Shown here: positions 48,701 through 60,089 of the stretch, in pieces
How the letters are laid out: the number at the start of each line of letters is the position of its first letter
How positions within the stretch are numbered: position 1 is the stretch's first letter
Source of the DNA: Paguma larvata
Lineage: Eukaryota; Chordata; Mammalia; Carnivora; Viverridae
Length of the DNA: 64,000 bases
Assembly: GCA_030068075.1 (NCBI GenBank)
Contig: CM057839.1
Location: 48,698,960-48,762,959, forward strand
Reading direction: 5' to 3'
Program-made: the position numbers and the translations under genes
The notes under the pieces: model-generated
Seen by the model: the letters and a program-made list of their open reading frames with translations, nothing else
Told to the model about the DNA's origin: nothing
The model's database searches: none

Positions 48701-48714
48701 GCAATTGAATTTCA

Positions 48715-49030
48715 GATTTATTTATTTATTTATTCATCTACTTACTCTTTCAGCCAGTATGAGCTCCTGTGCTACGTAAGGGGGATATAGAGGTGAACAA
48801 GACAGATTGAGCCTCTGCCCTCATAGAACTTACATTCTAGCCCAGAATAGATACACATTAAATAAATAAACATTAACTGAGTTATTGAAAATTTTGGTAA
48901 GTAGTTTGAAGAAGCCTATAGTGTATAAAGAAAGATAGAAGGGAGGTCTAATCTGTTTTGCAAGTTAGGCAAATCTTGCCTGGGGGAGAAATTACGCTTG
49001 ACTTCAGGTCTGAAAAATGACTAGAATCAA
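48715..49030 (+). repeat. Ancient interspersed repeat
   Basis: After a (TTTA)n start (48718-48734) come GGATATAGAGGTGAACAAGA, CCTCTGCCCTCATAGAACTT and ACATTCTAG. This is the recurrent 'tgaacaagacagac...ccctgccctcatggagcttacattctag' pattern of an old mammalian repeat, the same family as the fragment at 11060. I cannot name it securely. Confidence 0.6.
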
Positions 49031-49034
49031 CAAT

Positions 49035-51275
49035 GGTGGCATCTGGAGTCACAGGGTCCAGCGAGTTGTCCGTGTGGAAGGAGAGGCCCCTGAGAAAGCC
49101 CTGGAGGCATGGAACAACCTGAAGTGACAGAGAACCTACAAGAAAAATCGTATTCTCAAGAGGGCACGCTGTAAGGAGAATCTGGTGAGGAGGTTGGAGT
49201 TTCAGCACCCATTATTTAAACTTACCTGAGAATGTATTAAGTGTGACAAACCTCACTGAACCACGTTTCCCTCTTCTGTAAAATAGAAAGAATAATACCT
49301 CTGTTTCAGAAATGTTATAAAAAATTAAATAAGGGAATGTTTACAAAGTCTTTGGCACATAGTCTTGCCTGACTAAGCAGGCTGAAGTATTTACAACAGC
49401 ACAGCAATGCAGTTTGTTTCTATTCATTTTTCTAATGTATAGTTTTTGCATAATTTCAACTCTAGTCATAAATTTTTAAGGATACTATTTTTATAGCTTA
49501 GACTTTCACATATATATATCTATACACGTATACATATATATGTATATGTATGAAACTGGAATGTATGTATTTGGAACACAAATGCTCAAATATTTCAGTA
49601 AATAAATAATTTAGACTTCAGTTTGAAGAATTGCAACCTTAGACATCTTTCTATTAACGTATCTTCACTTTTTCCTAAAACCATGGAAAACACAATTAGC
49701 TATGTATCATCTGTTATAACTTTCTTCACTGGACTAGCAAAATTGCTTGAGTTTTGAGGTACTTTCTAATATTCAGTTAAAAACCTTTAATGTATGAGAA
49801 ACAACAGTGGGCTGTCTTGAACCTCTTTTGGAGGAACACTGGCCCTAGTTGTCAAGGTAACTTGACCTCATTTTCAAGGTGAATTAGAAAACCAAAGGAA
49901 GGTGCCCTGGTGCTCAGTAATTCCTCAGTAAGTGTTTTATTATTCAAGTGTTGTCAGAGCAAGCTTGAAGTGGACATATTGTTTTTCACTTTTACCTTTT
50001 TAAATAAAAGTTATAAAAGCTCTTTGAACATCATTTTTTTTTTACCTTTGCATTTATATTTTTCCTCAGGGAGCATTTCAAATGGTGTGTTCTTATTATT
50101 TCCTCTCTCCCATTAGATTTGTTTCTCTAGAGTATTATTCTTTTACTTTATGTTTTACACAAGAAACTGACAGCTCTGGCCTTGCTAAAAGGATCCATTG
50201 TCTGTTTTTTTCTGATGAAAACACTTGCCCAATGTTCCACTGACCTTTTGAATTTTCCCTCTTTACTTCTTCTGTATCCTGGTTGCAACATGAGCTTTCT
50301 TTTCCCAATAACCCTCAAGAAAATATACAAATGATAATAGAGAAAGATGTCAGAAACACGAAAACCAGGTGCTGAGATTTGGGCCTGTACCACTGTGAAA
50401 GCCTAACCCCTGGTGTTCTGAGAGTAAAAAATATATATCATCCCTTCCAAGAAAATTGAAAAGGCAAACATTTTGGAGATACGTATTAAGACATTAGGGT
50501 GGTCACACCAACATCCTTAGATACTAGAGGAAGGTTAACAGGGATGTGTATATGGGGGGCACAATCTATTTATGGACAAGCCAAAGAGATAAATGTCAGA
50601 AAAAATCTGATCAAGCCTGTCATTTATAGCTTTTGAGTGATTTGTCCAAGGGTACACTCAGTGGTGGAACTGGAAAAAGGCCAGGCCTATCACACCATGG
50701 AGAAGTCTTTTCTGGAGCATGCTATAGAGGCCTCATTAAGAAAACGGCTACCCTGTTCACCTTTCAGTTGTTCTTTTTTGTGTGATTTTGTGTTTATTTC
50801 TGCAGTGGCACACTCTCTGGTAGCACTTAAGGAAAACTAGTGAGTTTGGAAGGGAACGCTAATTTACAATTAACTGATAAAAACTGTGTCTTTTCCTGTT
50901 TGTGTATTATGGGATGCCATGGAAATGACTATACAGACAAGTAAAAATTAAAAGAGACTTAATTTCCCCTGTTAAAATAAAAGAAGAGACTACTCCTTTT
51001 CTCCAATTTTCTTACAGCATTTAAGTTAGAAAACATATAATTGTAAATACTTCTCATTTCTTTGAAATGTGTATCAATCTTTGGAAATCTAGACAGGACT
51101 TTTTTCAGCTTTATGACCCAACAATGCTCTTCTCAAAGACCTAGGAGCCAGTTCTTTGAAAAGTAAACATCAAGGGAGAGTGCATCACTATTTCCCAGTT
51201 TCTGTGGGAGGGTAGGAGTTTAATTTTAGTGGGTGTCTTGCTCCAAGTTGGAAAACTACCTTCTGCTATGAAGGT
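49035..51275. other. Gene-free DNA
   Basis: A TATATA-rich run at 49508-49552 is the only repeat seen. The short frames 49910-50116, 50148-50393 and 50637-50840 have no family resemblance. Confidence 0.5.
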
Positions 51276-51280
51276 ATAAG

Positions 51281-51318
51281 TTTTTTGTTTTTTTTTTTTG
51301 TTTGTTTGTTTGTTTGTC
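51281..51318 (+). repeat. Poly-T / (GTTT)n
   Basis: T-rich run passing into (TTTG)n. Confidence 0.9.
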
Positions 51319-51319
51319 T

Positions 51320-53090
51320 TAACCTTTAGTAGTCAACTTGCTAACACAGGTGTTCACCTCAATTACCAGGTAAAGTTAGGATCTACTTGTGTGAAAAATG
51401 ATACTGTCAAATTCTCTTATTTGAGGACTAGTTAACTCTTTATCTTGAAAACATTCATGTAATGAATTATATCTGCTTGGCTATGTAAGGGGATGAGTAT
51501 TCTTTCTGTTTTTGTGATCTGTTAATAGGCTGTAAGTTTTGTACATCACATTCTGGTTTAATACCTATTCATGAATAAATGTACTTTCTTTCTCTGATAC
51601 CTTGTGGAGAGGCTTCCTGGGTTGGGAGAAAATTTTATTTTTAGTTACATGCCCCCAACACAATATGATTTAAAATAAATAGGTACTCTTTAAAATGGGT
51701 ACGTGTAGCTATCAACAAGGAAAAATATAATAGACCCAATGTCTCTTATCTGAAGTAGGTTTATTTATGTCTTTTCAAGGCCTTGAGTATGGATAAGAAG
51801 AATTTGTATAGAAGTGGAAAATCTAATTGATAGCATCAATAAATTTTCTAAGACAGAGACCATCTTATCTTCATCATCATGATTTTCTGTCTCAGCCTGT
51901 CATTGTAATTGGATTAGTTGTAAATAAAATAAACACCGTTGGTGATGATATAAAAAGATTTTCAGAGTGTAATTCAATGATATATTTCAAGAAGGTCATT
52001 AAATGTCTCCTATTACATATTCCTGATTTATAAAGCTTCTGAGAAATGAAAACTGTATCAGTAAGTATAATCTAACAAAAGTTTTATTAAAATTTAGCAT
52101 ATGATACCATTTTCAAATCAGTGTTTTCATCGCTATGTCCACGAAACAGCACACTTCCCTCCTCACTAGCTGGAAGTCACTGGTGGGCTTCAGCCAAACT
52201 TTGGTTTGGTGTTTATTTAACGAAGTTTTTAGATAACTAAGTTATCTGTTGATGTAAACAAACAGAAAATCTTTAATTTTATTAAAAAGACTCTTATGAC
52301 ATGGTAATTATGAAATGTTACAAAGCGATACTCCTTGGTTGTAATGCAGTCTTGAGAATGAGGAATGAGAGACACAGGAGAGCTCATGGAGGTGTGTGCA
52401 TCTAGCATGGATTCATTTCTAGTGAGAACTTTTCAGGTTGATCTTTCCTGAGGAAAGTGTACCTTCGCACCAAAACCAAAGTAAAATAATGATATATAAC
52501 CCCTCACTTATATGATTTAGGGAAAATCAGGAGAACACAAATATAACTGGGCTACTTTTCATAATCAGAGTTTAATTAAATAATATATTTCCAGAGAGTC
52601 ATTTAAAGCTCAGCTGTTACAACTTCCCAATTACATAGAAGACTCTGGGAAATGGGAACTTTAAGGAGTCTCCCAGTCTAAGCCTGCCATTTACAGAGTA
52701 GATCCTGAACATTGCCCACACTTGCTAACACTATGGAGAATTTGGAGGAATCACAGACTGAGAATTTTAATTATTAGTAAATTCTCTGAAATGAGGGGTC
52801 TTTCATTCTATTGTAGACTGGCATGGGACTAACTGAAGAGGTTCAACAGAACCTGAGAAGACAAAAGAAATGTCTACTTAGAGTTAGACATACTTACCTC
52901 AAAGTGTACTGAAAATTTCCAGAATAAAGTAGCATGAATGAAAGACTGCGTAGTCTGCCTCATTATCTATCCCAGACCTCGAATCTGGTCAATAGACCAG
53001 GACCTTAGACTGGACATCTGTATCTAGAGTCCTAACTATCCATATTAGATATAGAGCTGTCTCTTCTCCCACAAGCAGAAATGTGATTCT
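51320..53090. other. Gene-free DNA containing a diverged direct repeat
   Basis: The segments at about 51960-52050 and 52562-52655 share word order (TTCAGAGTGTAATTCAATGA versus ATCAGAGTTTAATTAAATAA; TATATTTC; GTCATTAAATG versus GTCATTTAAAG; GAGAAATGAAAACT versus GGGAAATGGGAACT). No gene recognised. Confidence 0.5.
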
Positions 53091-53092
53091 AA

Positions 53093-53110
53093 TTTTTTTT
53101 TTTTTTTTGT
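53093..53110 (+). repeat. Poly-T tract
   Basis: A run of T residues following CTAA. Confidence 0.85.
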
Positions 53111-53204
53111 AGTTAGTATAAGTATTCTCCATGGCCTAGTCTTGCTGATAGCTCTTGAGAGCAATTAAGAGTAATGGGCATAATACATCTGAATAGTACT
53201 AAGT

Positions 53205-53480
53205 ATAATTTCCCAGTGAAACGCCCACGCGTTTTCACTTTCTGAGTAAGTATAGGGTTGGTGTCATTGCTGCCTGTACCACATCCATCTCACTCAGCAC
53301 TGATAGTCGATTGTGAGTGTCAGTTTTCCTTCTTACCCCAATTTTTCTTTCAATTTAGTGGCCATAAATCACAGAAAGGATGAGGGAAAGAGGGGGCGGA
53401 GCTACACCCTGGCTCCTATATAGGCTCTAGGGCCTGCCTCATCTATGGTTAGGGGCCATTTATAGTGCATTAAAGTTCAC
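53205..53480. promoter_or_regulatory. Candidate promoter/enhancer block (EGR1, IRF-like, GC box, CArG)
   Basis: Four recognisable transcription-factor motifs lie within 205 bp. CGCCCACGC at 53222-53230 is the exact reverse complement of the EGR1 consensus. TTTTCACTTTC at 53232-53242 is the complement of an IRF/PRDM1-type GAAAGTGAAA site. A GC box GGGGCGG lies at 53393-53399. CCTATATAGG at 53415-53424 is a perfect CArG (serum response factor) box that could also serve as a TATA-like element. The surrounding sequence to about 53760 (CCAATTAAATTGTGCTTTACTC near 53714) has the feel of an old LTR with polyadenylation region, so these may be LTR promoter sites. No transcript is shown; function is inference. 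Confidence 0.35.
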
Positions 53481-53789
53481 AGATTCTTGATGAGATCAAG
53501 AAAATATGACATGTATGATAGACCCCTTGCTTTTCTCTCCTGTTAAACATCTCTGGCACTTACCAGAGAGATCAACCTGTTTTTGTAGCCTTCTTGGCCT
53601 CTGTGGCTCACCGTGAGGGAACAACGAATGCCTCTCAGATGGCCCTAGTGGCAGGAGGTGTTAGGTCCCTTTGTCCTTGCCCTGTCTTAGATACCTCCTC
53701 ACCTGTTATTTCCCAATTAAATTGTGCTTTACTCTGACAACAGCCCACGTGTGAGATAAGACCCATGGAATTGCTTCTATCCAACCAAT

Positions 53790-55875
53790 TTTATGTGATT
53801 CGACTTACAGTTCTTCATAGAAGCATTCAGGTAAATATCCCAAAACCTTGTAGATATGGGGGAAAAGGGAAGAAATCATGACCTTTGGTAAGGAAAACAG
53901 TGTAGATGAATGAACTCTGTAGTTGGCAGTAGTTGATCCTCTCCTACAATATCTGAAATCCATCAAACATATTTGCCGCACCGAAGCAACTACCATGTTT
54001 TTTTAAAGACCTACACCCAATATATGTGAGAATTTTCTTTACCTTTCATTGTCAAACCCTAAACAATAGAGTGCCTTTGCCTCTTCCTTGCTCTACATTA
54101 AAAACCTTCTTATAGAAAAAGATATCAAGTGGCATCATGTCCAAAATGCTTGTGTTTTATCCACATGTTTCTTTTGTCATCGAGGAGTCAAACATTCTTT
54201 CCAGCATTCATGTACTGCACTTACACACATTAATTCAAGCTTATGTTAACTGTTTACTTGTGTTTCTTTCTTAGGACAAAGCTAGAGTAACTATTTTATG
54301 GATAAAGTTATATTTTGAATCTTTTAGTTATAATGAAAGCAATATTCCAGGATACATACACCTAAGGGACTTACACCTGTCAAAGGATTATATTTGTCCT
54401 TTTATATTCTTTCAGTGTCAATGGACAGAATGTATTTAAATAAAATATCCACTGTGTTCGCCACCATGTATGACAGGAGAATATTTCATTTATTGAAAAT
54501 TCTGAGCCCCCAAACTACCTTTGTTCCTTTGTAATTAGGAGATGACTACAGAGAGAGCATCAAAGCTTTGGTAGAGACTATCTGGCTATTGCTCTAGGAA
54601 AATTGAGAGGGTGTCTTATCCTCTTTTGTTTTTTATCTCAGAGAGAAGTTATGGCCATCATGTAACTCTACCCACAACTTCAACCAATGAACTAATTCTA
54701 TTGACCACTCTCTGGCAAAATTCATTCTCTTACTTAAGGACACATCTCTGTAAGTAGATTAGAGAGATTAATATTTGAGCGAGGCGTTTTGTATGCATTA
54801 TTTATTTCTCTTTAGTTCCTATATCCTTTAAGGAAGCATGTGATAACTTTAATTGGAACAACAACCACAATTTTGTAGTAATGTCAGTTTCCTTAAAAAG
54901 GACACATCATTCCATGATGAGTATAGGGAGATAAAGCCTCAGGAGCAATCTTCTGAGGATCTACTATAATCCCATTTAACAAGCTTTAGTTTTAGCTCTA
55001 TAATGTAAATTGGGTGTTGACAGGAATTATTTGATTGTCTTTATAATATTCTGAGATTTTAAAAATGTCTTTCTAGACACAGTTGTCAAGGAGGTAGATC
55101 TCCACTAACAATTAAGCCTGTAATCCCAAGGCTACATGTTCCCAGTTCAGCATGATCCCTCAGAGAATAATAATTTCTGTGTGGTGCCGTTACATTGCTC
55201 CTAAAACCCTACGCTAACTTCTGCAAGGATTATAAAATGACTGAAATGCAGGCATTGTGCTCACCTAGCTCTTAGCCTAAGAAAATTACACACGTATACA
55301 AATGACCTCAATAATAGAGTGAATGTGAATTAATAAGATCTGTGTGTGCTCTATAAGCAATGAAGAGCTATGCAAAAGAAAATGAATTGCTGTTCTGTTA
55401 TTATTCAAAGAAGGCAGAAATGACATCCTACTATATGAATTTGAGGGGGCAACAAATTTTCCCAGTGGAGGATAATTAGTAAATTAATTTGTTAGTTAAA
55501 TTGTCTATTTTTGGAGGCTTAAAGAATAATAGATACTTTTTATCAGGAGTTATTTGATAGGAATTGCACTGTAGTTAAAGGGAAAGATGACCAAAAGACA
55601 GGGGGAGGGCGGCAGGAAAGCATAGTGTTTGTTCTTAGAAAAGAAGTAAGCTAGTTTATCCAGAGTTTAGAGATATAGAAGAAAACACCCAGAAAGAAAG
55701 CATGTATCCCGAAGATATGGAGGGCTACTGAATAGCAAGGAACAGTGTTTATGCCATCTTTTAGGAGTTTTGGTAAACTTACGAATACTGTTGAGCAGCA
55801 AAATAACAAGACTGGAACTACTTAATGAAGAGACTTTGGCGATACAATAATACCCAGGTGGAAAAGGAGATGTGA
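53790..55875. other. Gene-free DNA
   Basis: No gene or confident repeat. The minus frame 53805-53996 has no family resemblance. Confidence 0.5.
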
Positions 55876-55876
55876 T

Positions 55877-56310
55877 GTGTAGTAGGCTGAATGGTGTCTC
55901 CCAAAAAAAGTCATGTCTACCCAGAACCTCAGAATGAGAATGGAGATGTTTTTAGTGAAGGATCTCAAAGTGAAATCATCTGGAACTTATGGTAGGCCCT
56001 AAATGCTATGACCAGAGTCCTTATACAAGAGGAGAAGACACAGAGAGACACAGAGAAGAAGGTTATGTGAACATGGAGCAGGTTGGAATACTGTGTCTAC
56101 AAACTGAAGAATGTGAAGGATTGCCTACAACCAGCAGAAGTAGGAGAAGGGCATGGGATGATTCCTCCCTCAGAGCCTCCAGAAGGAACCAATCCTGCCG
56201 ATGGTTTGATTTCAAGCTTCTGCCCTCCTTAACTACCAGAGAAGAAATTCTGTTTTAAGCCTTCCAATTTGTGGTGATTTGTTATGTTAGCTGCAGAAAA
56301 TCAATATAAG
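55877..56310 (+). mobile_element. LTR-type repeat (ERVL/MaLR-like)
   Basis: In order: TGTAGTAGGCTGAATGGTGT, AAGTGAAATCATCTGGAACT, GGCCCTAAATGCTATGACCA, GTCCTTATACAAGAGGAGAA, GACACAGAGAGACACAGAGA, AACCAATCCTGCCGATGG and TTTTAAGCCTTCCAATTTGT. This is the pattern of a common old mammalian LTR that ends in a 'taagccacccagtttgtgg' block. The 89-residue plus frame at 55989-56258 sits entirely inside it and is not a gene. Confidence 0.65.
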
Positions 56311-56453
56311 AGGCAATAGCAGACAACCAAATGAAGCATAATGGTCTGAACTAGAGAAGGAGGAAGTAAAAATAGGAGCATGTGGACACAGGACTTACGA
56401 TAAAGTTTATGGGTCATGGACCCTCACCTGCATTATGCATGGTCTGGAAATTC

Positions 56454-56672
56454 TTTTTTTTTTTTAATGATTTTATTTATTTTTGAGAGCGAGAGAGAGA
56501 CAGAGTGTAAGCCAGGGAGGGGCAGAGAGAGAGGGAAACACAGAATTCAAAGCAGGCTCCAGGCTCTGAGCTGTCAGCACAGAGCCCAAAGTGGGGCTCA
56601 GGCCCAGTAACTGTGAGATCATGACCTGAGCTGGAGTCAGAAGCTCAACTGACCGAGCCACCCAGGCACCCC
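56454..56672 (-). mobile_element. SINEC, antisense, with target-site duplication
   Basis: Antisense SINE: poly-T side, GAGAGCGAGAGAGAGACAGA, GCAGGCTCCAGGCTCTGAGC, GAGATCATGACCTGAGCTGG and head complement GAGCCACCCAGGCACCCC. Flanked by GGAAATTCTT at 56446-56455 and 56674-56683. Open frames on both strands over it are artefacts. Confidence 0.95.
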
Positions 56673-56924
56673 AGGAAATTCTTAAATAAAGCCCACATAC
56701 TATGTAAATTACAAATGTACAAAGCCTGGACTAGCCCCTGTCTACATGACATGGCAAGAAACCTATTTAAGTAAGTTCATATGTAAGAGAGAGCCCAATG
56801 TTTTCAGTTCTGCAATCTCAGATGGTGGTGATATTCTTTACCAGAAACGATAAATTTAGAGAAGCAGCTTTTTTGAAAGTAAGTAAAAATCAGATTTTCT
56901 AACAATTTGTAATCTACTCATCCT

Positions 56925-57172
56925 CCAAGATCCAGTCCTCACTGCTGGATTTGGCCTGTGGCATGTAGTTTGCTGACCCCTGGTACAAAGAAACAGCTTT
57001 AAAGAAATGTGGTAAGTGGTATAATAGGGGTTTGTGTATGGAGCAAAACCTTCACAAAGCAGGGGGAGCAGTTTACTGCTACTGGGCATTTTGAAAGCCT
57101 TTCTAGCTCCTATTGTGAATTAGGTTTACTTGGCCTCTGTTCTGGAGGAAAAAAAAAAAAAAAAGTTTGTTG
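56925..57172. mobile_element. Possible hAT-type DNA transposon ends
   Basis: GGATTTGGCCTGTGGCATG plus TAGTTTGCTGACCCCTGG (about 56948-56984) resembles the terminal part of a non-autonomous hAT element. A second end-like word, AAAAGTTTGTTGACCCATGG, occurs at about 57161-57180 in the same orientation. The class is a guess from these terminal words. Confidence 0.4.
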
Positions 57173-57184
57173 ACCCATGGTTTA

Positions 57185-58205
57185 GACCACAGGCTCCCCC
57201 AGGAAGTGGCTCCATTGTTTTTTTTTTTTTTCATATTTGTATCTACAGCATGGAGTACAGAGCACATCAAATAGTAGATGCTAATTCATCTTGGAAAATA
57301 GAGAACCTGACTCTTGGAAAATGGATACTGAGAGGCTATCCGAATGGGGATATAAAGCAGGCGTTAAAAATATGGATCTTGAATTCAGGAAAAGTATTGG
57401 GACTGGCAACATGGACTTAACTAATCAACACAGATGCAGTTGCTAACACTCTGAAATGAACTGAGAGCTCTGACAGAGAGGCTATTACAAAGGAAAAAAA
57501 CCTGAGGATGAACTTTGACAAATACAAGTACCATATTGGTTGCCGCAATGAGTACAGACAGGCATTTTGGATATAGTAACTGTGGAGCCAAAGAGATACT
57601 TTAAATAAATATATTCGATAAATTGGTGAAATGGAACTTTATTGTAACTCTTGACTTTCTCTGGCTTTTTCTTGTTTGGCCCATCACTTACGGGAAATGT
57701 CAAGTGATTCTGAAGACCACCTGGAGTTGCTTTAACTTCAATCCCCTGAGAAGCCTCAAAAGGTCAAGTATCATCTCCTACTGCTTCTCAGAGATGCCTT
57801 TACATCGTAGAGTTCCTAGTTAATCTTCCCTAGTCCTGTAAAATTCACATGTGCCTGTGCTCGAGATAGAAATGACACACATGCTTTCAATTTTGGAAAC
57901 CGAGCTTTTTCTCATAGACTCCAGGGGATAATCCCACATTTTAAAGACAGATTTTAAAATATTGAAAGCTATAAAAGATTAGAGTAGCTCTTTAAAAATT
58001 CCCTAAAAAGCACATTATGCAGTAATAACGTACTGTCTTAAAAATATATGATTTAAATTTCAAAAATAAAGTAAAGAACAATTTTAAGTCAATTTAGAGA
58101 TACGTATTAGTCACGAAATGATAGTATTCAAAAATATATGCACACCTCTGAATGTATACATATAGAAACCAAAACACACATAAACACAAGTACCATGTGC
58201 ATTCA
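57185..58205. other. AT-rich gene-free DNA
   Basis: Poly-T at 57220-57231. The short frames at 57130-57420, 57485-57703 and 57623-57823 show no family resemblance. Confidence 0.5.
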
Positions 58206-58209
58206 TTAC

Positions 58210-58335
58210 TGATACTAGCTCAGCAAAAGTAATAAATGCTTTGAGATCTTACTATATGCCAAGGATGAGCTAAGTGACTGCGATCTTAGCTTGTTTATCC
58301 TTCCGGCAACTCTGAGGTAGATAATATATATTTTT
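58210..58335 (-). mobile_element. MIR fragment, antisense
   Basis: TTACTATATGCCAAGGATGA, CTAAGTGACTGCGATC and TATCCTTCCGGCAACTCTGA followed by GGTAGATAATA follow the antisense MIR order. Diverged. Confidence 0.5.
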
Positions 58336-58339
58336 TTTA

Positions 58340-58915
58340 CATTTTTCAATTACTACTTTATATAGCCAACACAAATAAAATCCCAAAGGAGTCTTAAAAT
58401 AAACCAAAAGCATACTCTTCAATTTAATTCAAGAAATTGTTTATTTAGCACCTTCTATCTGCTAATCAGTATGCCACATGCTTAGACAAAATGCCTTACT
58501 TCTGCATAAGAAAAGATATATTAATGCAGTCATGGACATCAAAGGAGCTGTTTGCCCTCAAGGTAAATACCAGTCTCCATGCTAGAAGACAGAAGCCAAA
58601 CTGTAAAAAGTCTCTCGAAAGGGACAGTTTCAGATTCTTTAAAAAAAAAAAAATTGATAGCCAGTTACCAATGGAGCATTGTTATTTTGCCTTATTCTTT
58701 CCCTTTCCTTCTTTTCCTTCTTCTTGCTTTTGCATGGGACTTGGTCCTATCTTTTCCATTTCAAAGAGTCCTCCGCTCACTTCAAATTGGGTTTGAGAGA
58801 CATGCAATTGTTCAAACTTCTTCCTCGTTATTTCCTAAGACGTGCTCTTAAAACTCTTGTTTAATTTTAAAAGCCTGGCTAATTTCTTTCAGTAGGGGGG
58901 AGATGGAGAAAGAGG
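58340..58915. other. Gene-free DNA
   Basis: Poly-A at 58640-58651 and a pyrimidine-rich stretch at about 58690-58730. Overlapping short plus frames (58491-58864) have no family resemblance. Words near 58436-58480 resemble the old repeat seen at 11060 and 48715. Confidence 0.45.
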
Positions 58916-58917
58916 GA

Positions 58918-59345
58918 AGATACAGATAGTGGCGCAAGTCCCCTGGCCTGGTGTTAGCCACCTGTCCCAGGCCAGCGGGAAGCGGGCTGCTGGGCTTCCC
59001 CAGGCCTCCTGCACCTGCCTGCCCCGCCCCACCCGCACTGAGATGCCCCACCTGCGCTGAGACAGGGTGCCACTGCCGGGCTCTCTGAAGGCCCCATCCT
59101 GGGCTACTGGGGTTTGGTGTCACAAGGTATCTTTCTGGGGTGTTCAACATGAGGACCTGATGGGGTGCGTGGAGGTAAAGCCAGCAGAAGCATCCCCACT
59201 CCTACCCCCGACTGCATCCGGGAGATTCTCACTCTCAACGTTCATTCCCACTCAGCCTCCAGCAACCGTTTCCGTCTCCGGCTGCTTCTGCTCCAAGAAA
59301 TTGAAAAAGTCCTTTCAGCGGCGTTAGGCCTACAACGGTAAGTGT
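58918..59345. promoter_or_regulatory. GC/CpG-rich island with downstream splice-donor sequence
   Basis: This is the only non-repeat block in the right-hand 20 kb with clearly elevated GC and many CpGs (GGCCAGCGGGAAGCGGG, CCCCGCCCCACCCGCACTG, CCGTTTCCGTCTCCGG, CAGCGGCGTTAGG). It contains a GC-box-like CCCCGCCCC near 59021. On plus it ends at a strong 5' splice-site sequence, ACG|GTAAGTGT, with GT at 59338-59339. Open frames exist on both strands (59067-59327 plus, 86 codons; 58848-59150 minus, 100 codons) but neither resembles a known protein. It could be a promoter plus first non-coding exon of a distant gene or lncRNA, or an untranslated relic of a GC-rich insertion. Confidence 0.4.
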
Positions 59346-59461
59346 ACAATTCGCTATTTCTCTTGGGGTGCCTTTTTGCATCTGTGATCTGGACAGTTTT
59401 GCTTTTCGTTCATTTCAACTTCAGTCAAGTGATTCTGTTGCTTAAGAATATGCCTATCAAT

Positions 59462-59658
59462 GGGGCGCCTGGGTGGCTCGGTTGGTTAAGTGACCGACAT
59501 CGGCTCAGGTCATGATCTAATAGTTTGTGAGTTTGAGCCCTGCATCGGGCTCTGTGCTGCCAGCTCAGAGCCTGGAGACTGCTTCCTATTCTGTTTCCCT
59601 CTCTCACTCTGCCCCTTCCTCCCCTCTCCTCAAAAACAAAAAAATAAAAAAAAAATTA
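59462..59658 (+). mobile_element. SINEC with target-site duplication
   Basis: Sense SINE with intact head GGGGCGCCTGGGTGGCTCGG and an A-rich tail. Flanked by AAGAATATGCCTATCAA (59444-59460) and AAGAATGTGTCTATTAA (about 59659-59675), three mismatches. Confidence 0.95.
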
Positions 59659-59846
59659 AAAGAATGTGTCTATTAAGAGGTCTAGGTCCTGTGGATCATT
59701 TCCTGAAGTGTTCTATCCCTGTTTCACTCAAGCTCCAAATCCAGTGTTAAAGTCTTACTTCAAAGCATACAAAATTGTGATATGATAAGCATATTAAAGA
59801 TGCAGAAAAAAACCAATGTGAAATTATCTTCTAAATTGAATATGAT

Positions 59847-60069
59847 TTTTTTAAAAAAAATTTAAATATTTATTTTTGAGAGAAAGAGAGAGAGAGAGAG
59901 CACTAGTGGGGGAGGGGCAGAGAAGGAGAGAGACAAAGAATCTGAAGTAGGCTCCAGATTCTGAGCTGGAAGCACAGAGCCGGAGCCGCAGGGCTTGAAC
60001 TCACCAACTGTGAGATTGTGACCTGAGCTGAAGTTGGTCTCTTAACCAGCTGAACTACCCAGGCGCCCT
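59847..60069 (-). mobile_element. SINEC, antisense, just upstream of the GALNT11-like pseudogene
   Basis: Antisense SINE: TTTTTTAAAAAAAATTTAAA tail side, GAGAGAAAGAGAGAGAGAGA, GCACAGAGCCGGAGCCGCAG and head complement ACTACCCAGGCGCCC. Flanking words AAATTGAATATGAT (59833) and AAATAAAATATGAT (60071) are a plausible diverged target-site duplication. Confidence 0.94.
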
Positions 60070-60089
60070 TAAATAAAATATGATATTTA

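Noticed and set aside
53106..53160. Weak resemblance of GTAGTTAGTATAAGTATTCT to a tRNA-Asp 5' half
   Set aside because: No B box (GTTCGANTCC) and no acceptor pairing downstream. Probably chance.
55989..56258. 89-codon plus frame, charged and Trp/Cys-containing
   Set aside because: It is wholly inside an old LTR-type repeat.
58848..59150. 100-codon minus frame over the GC-rich island
   Set aside because: GC-rich DNA has few stop codons, so open frames are expected. There is no family resemblance, and a competing plus frame overlaps it.
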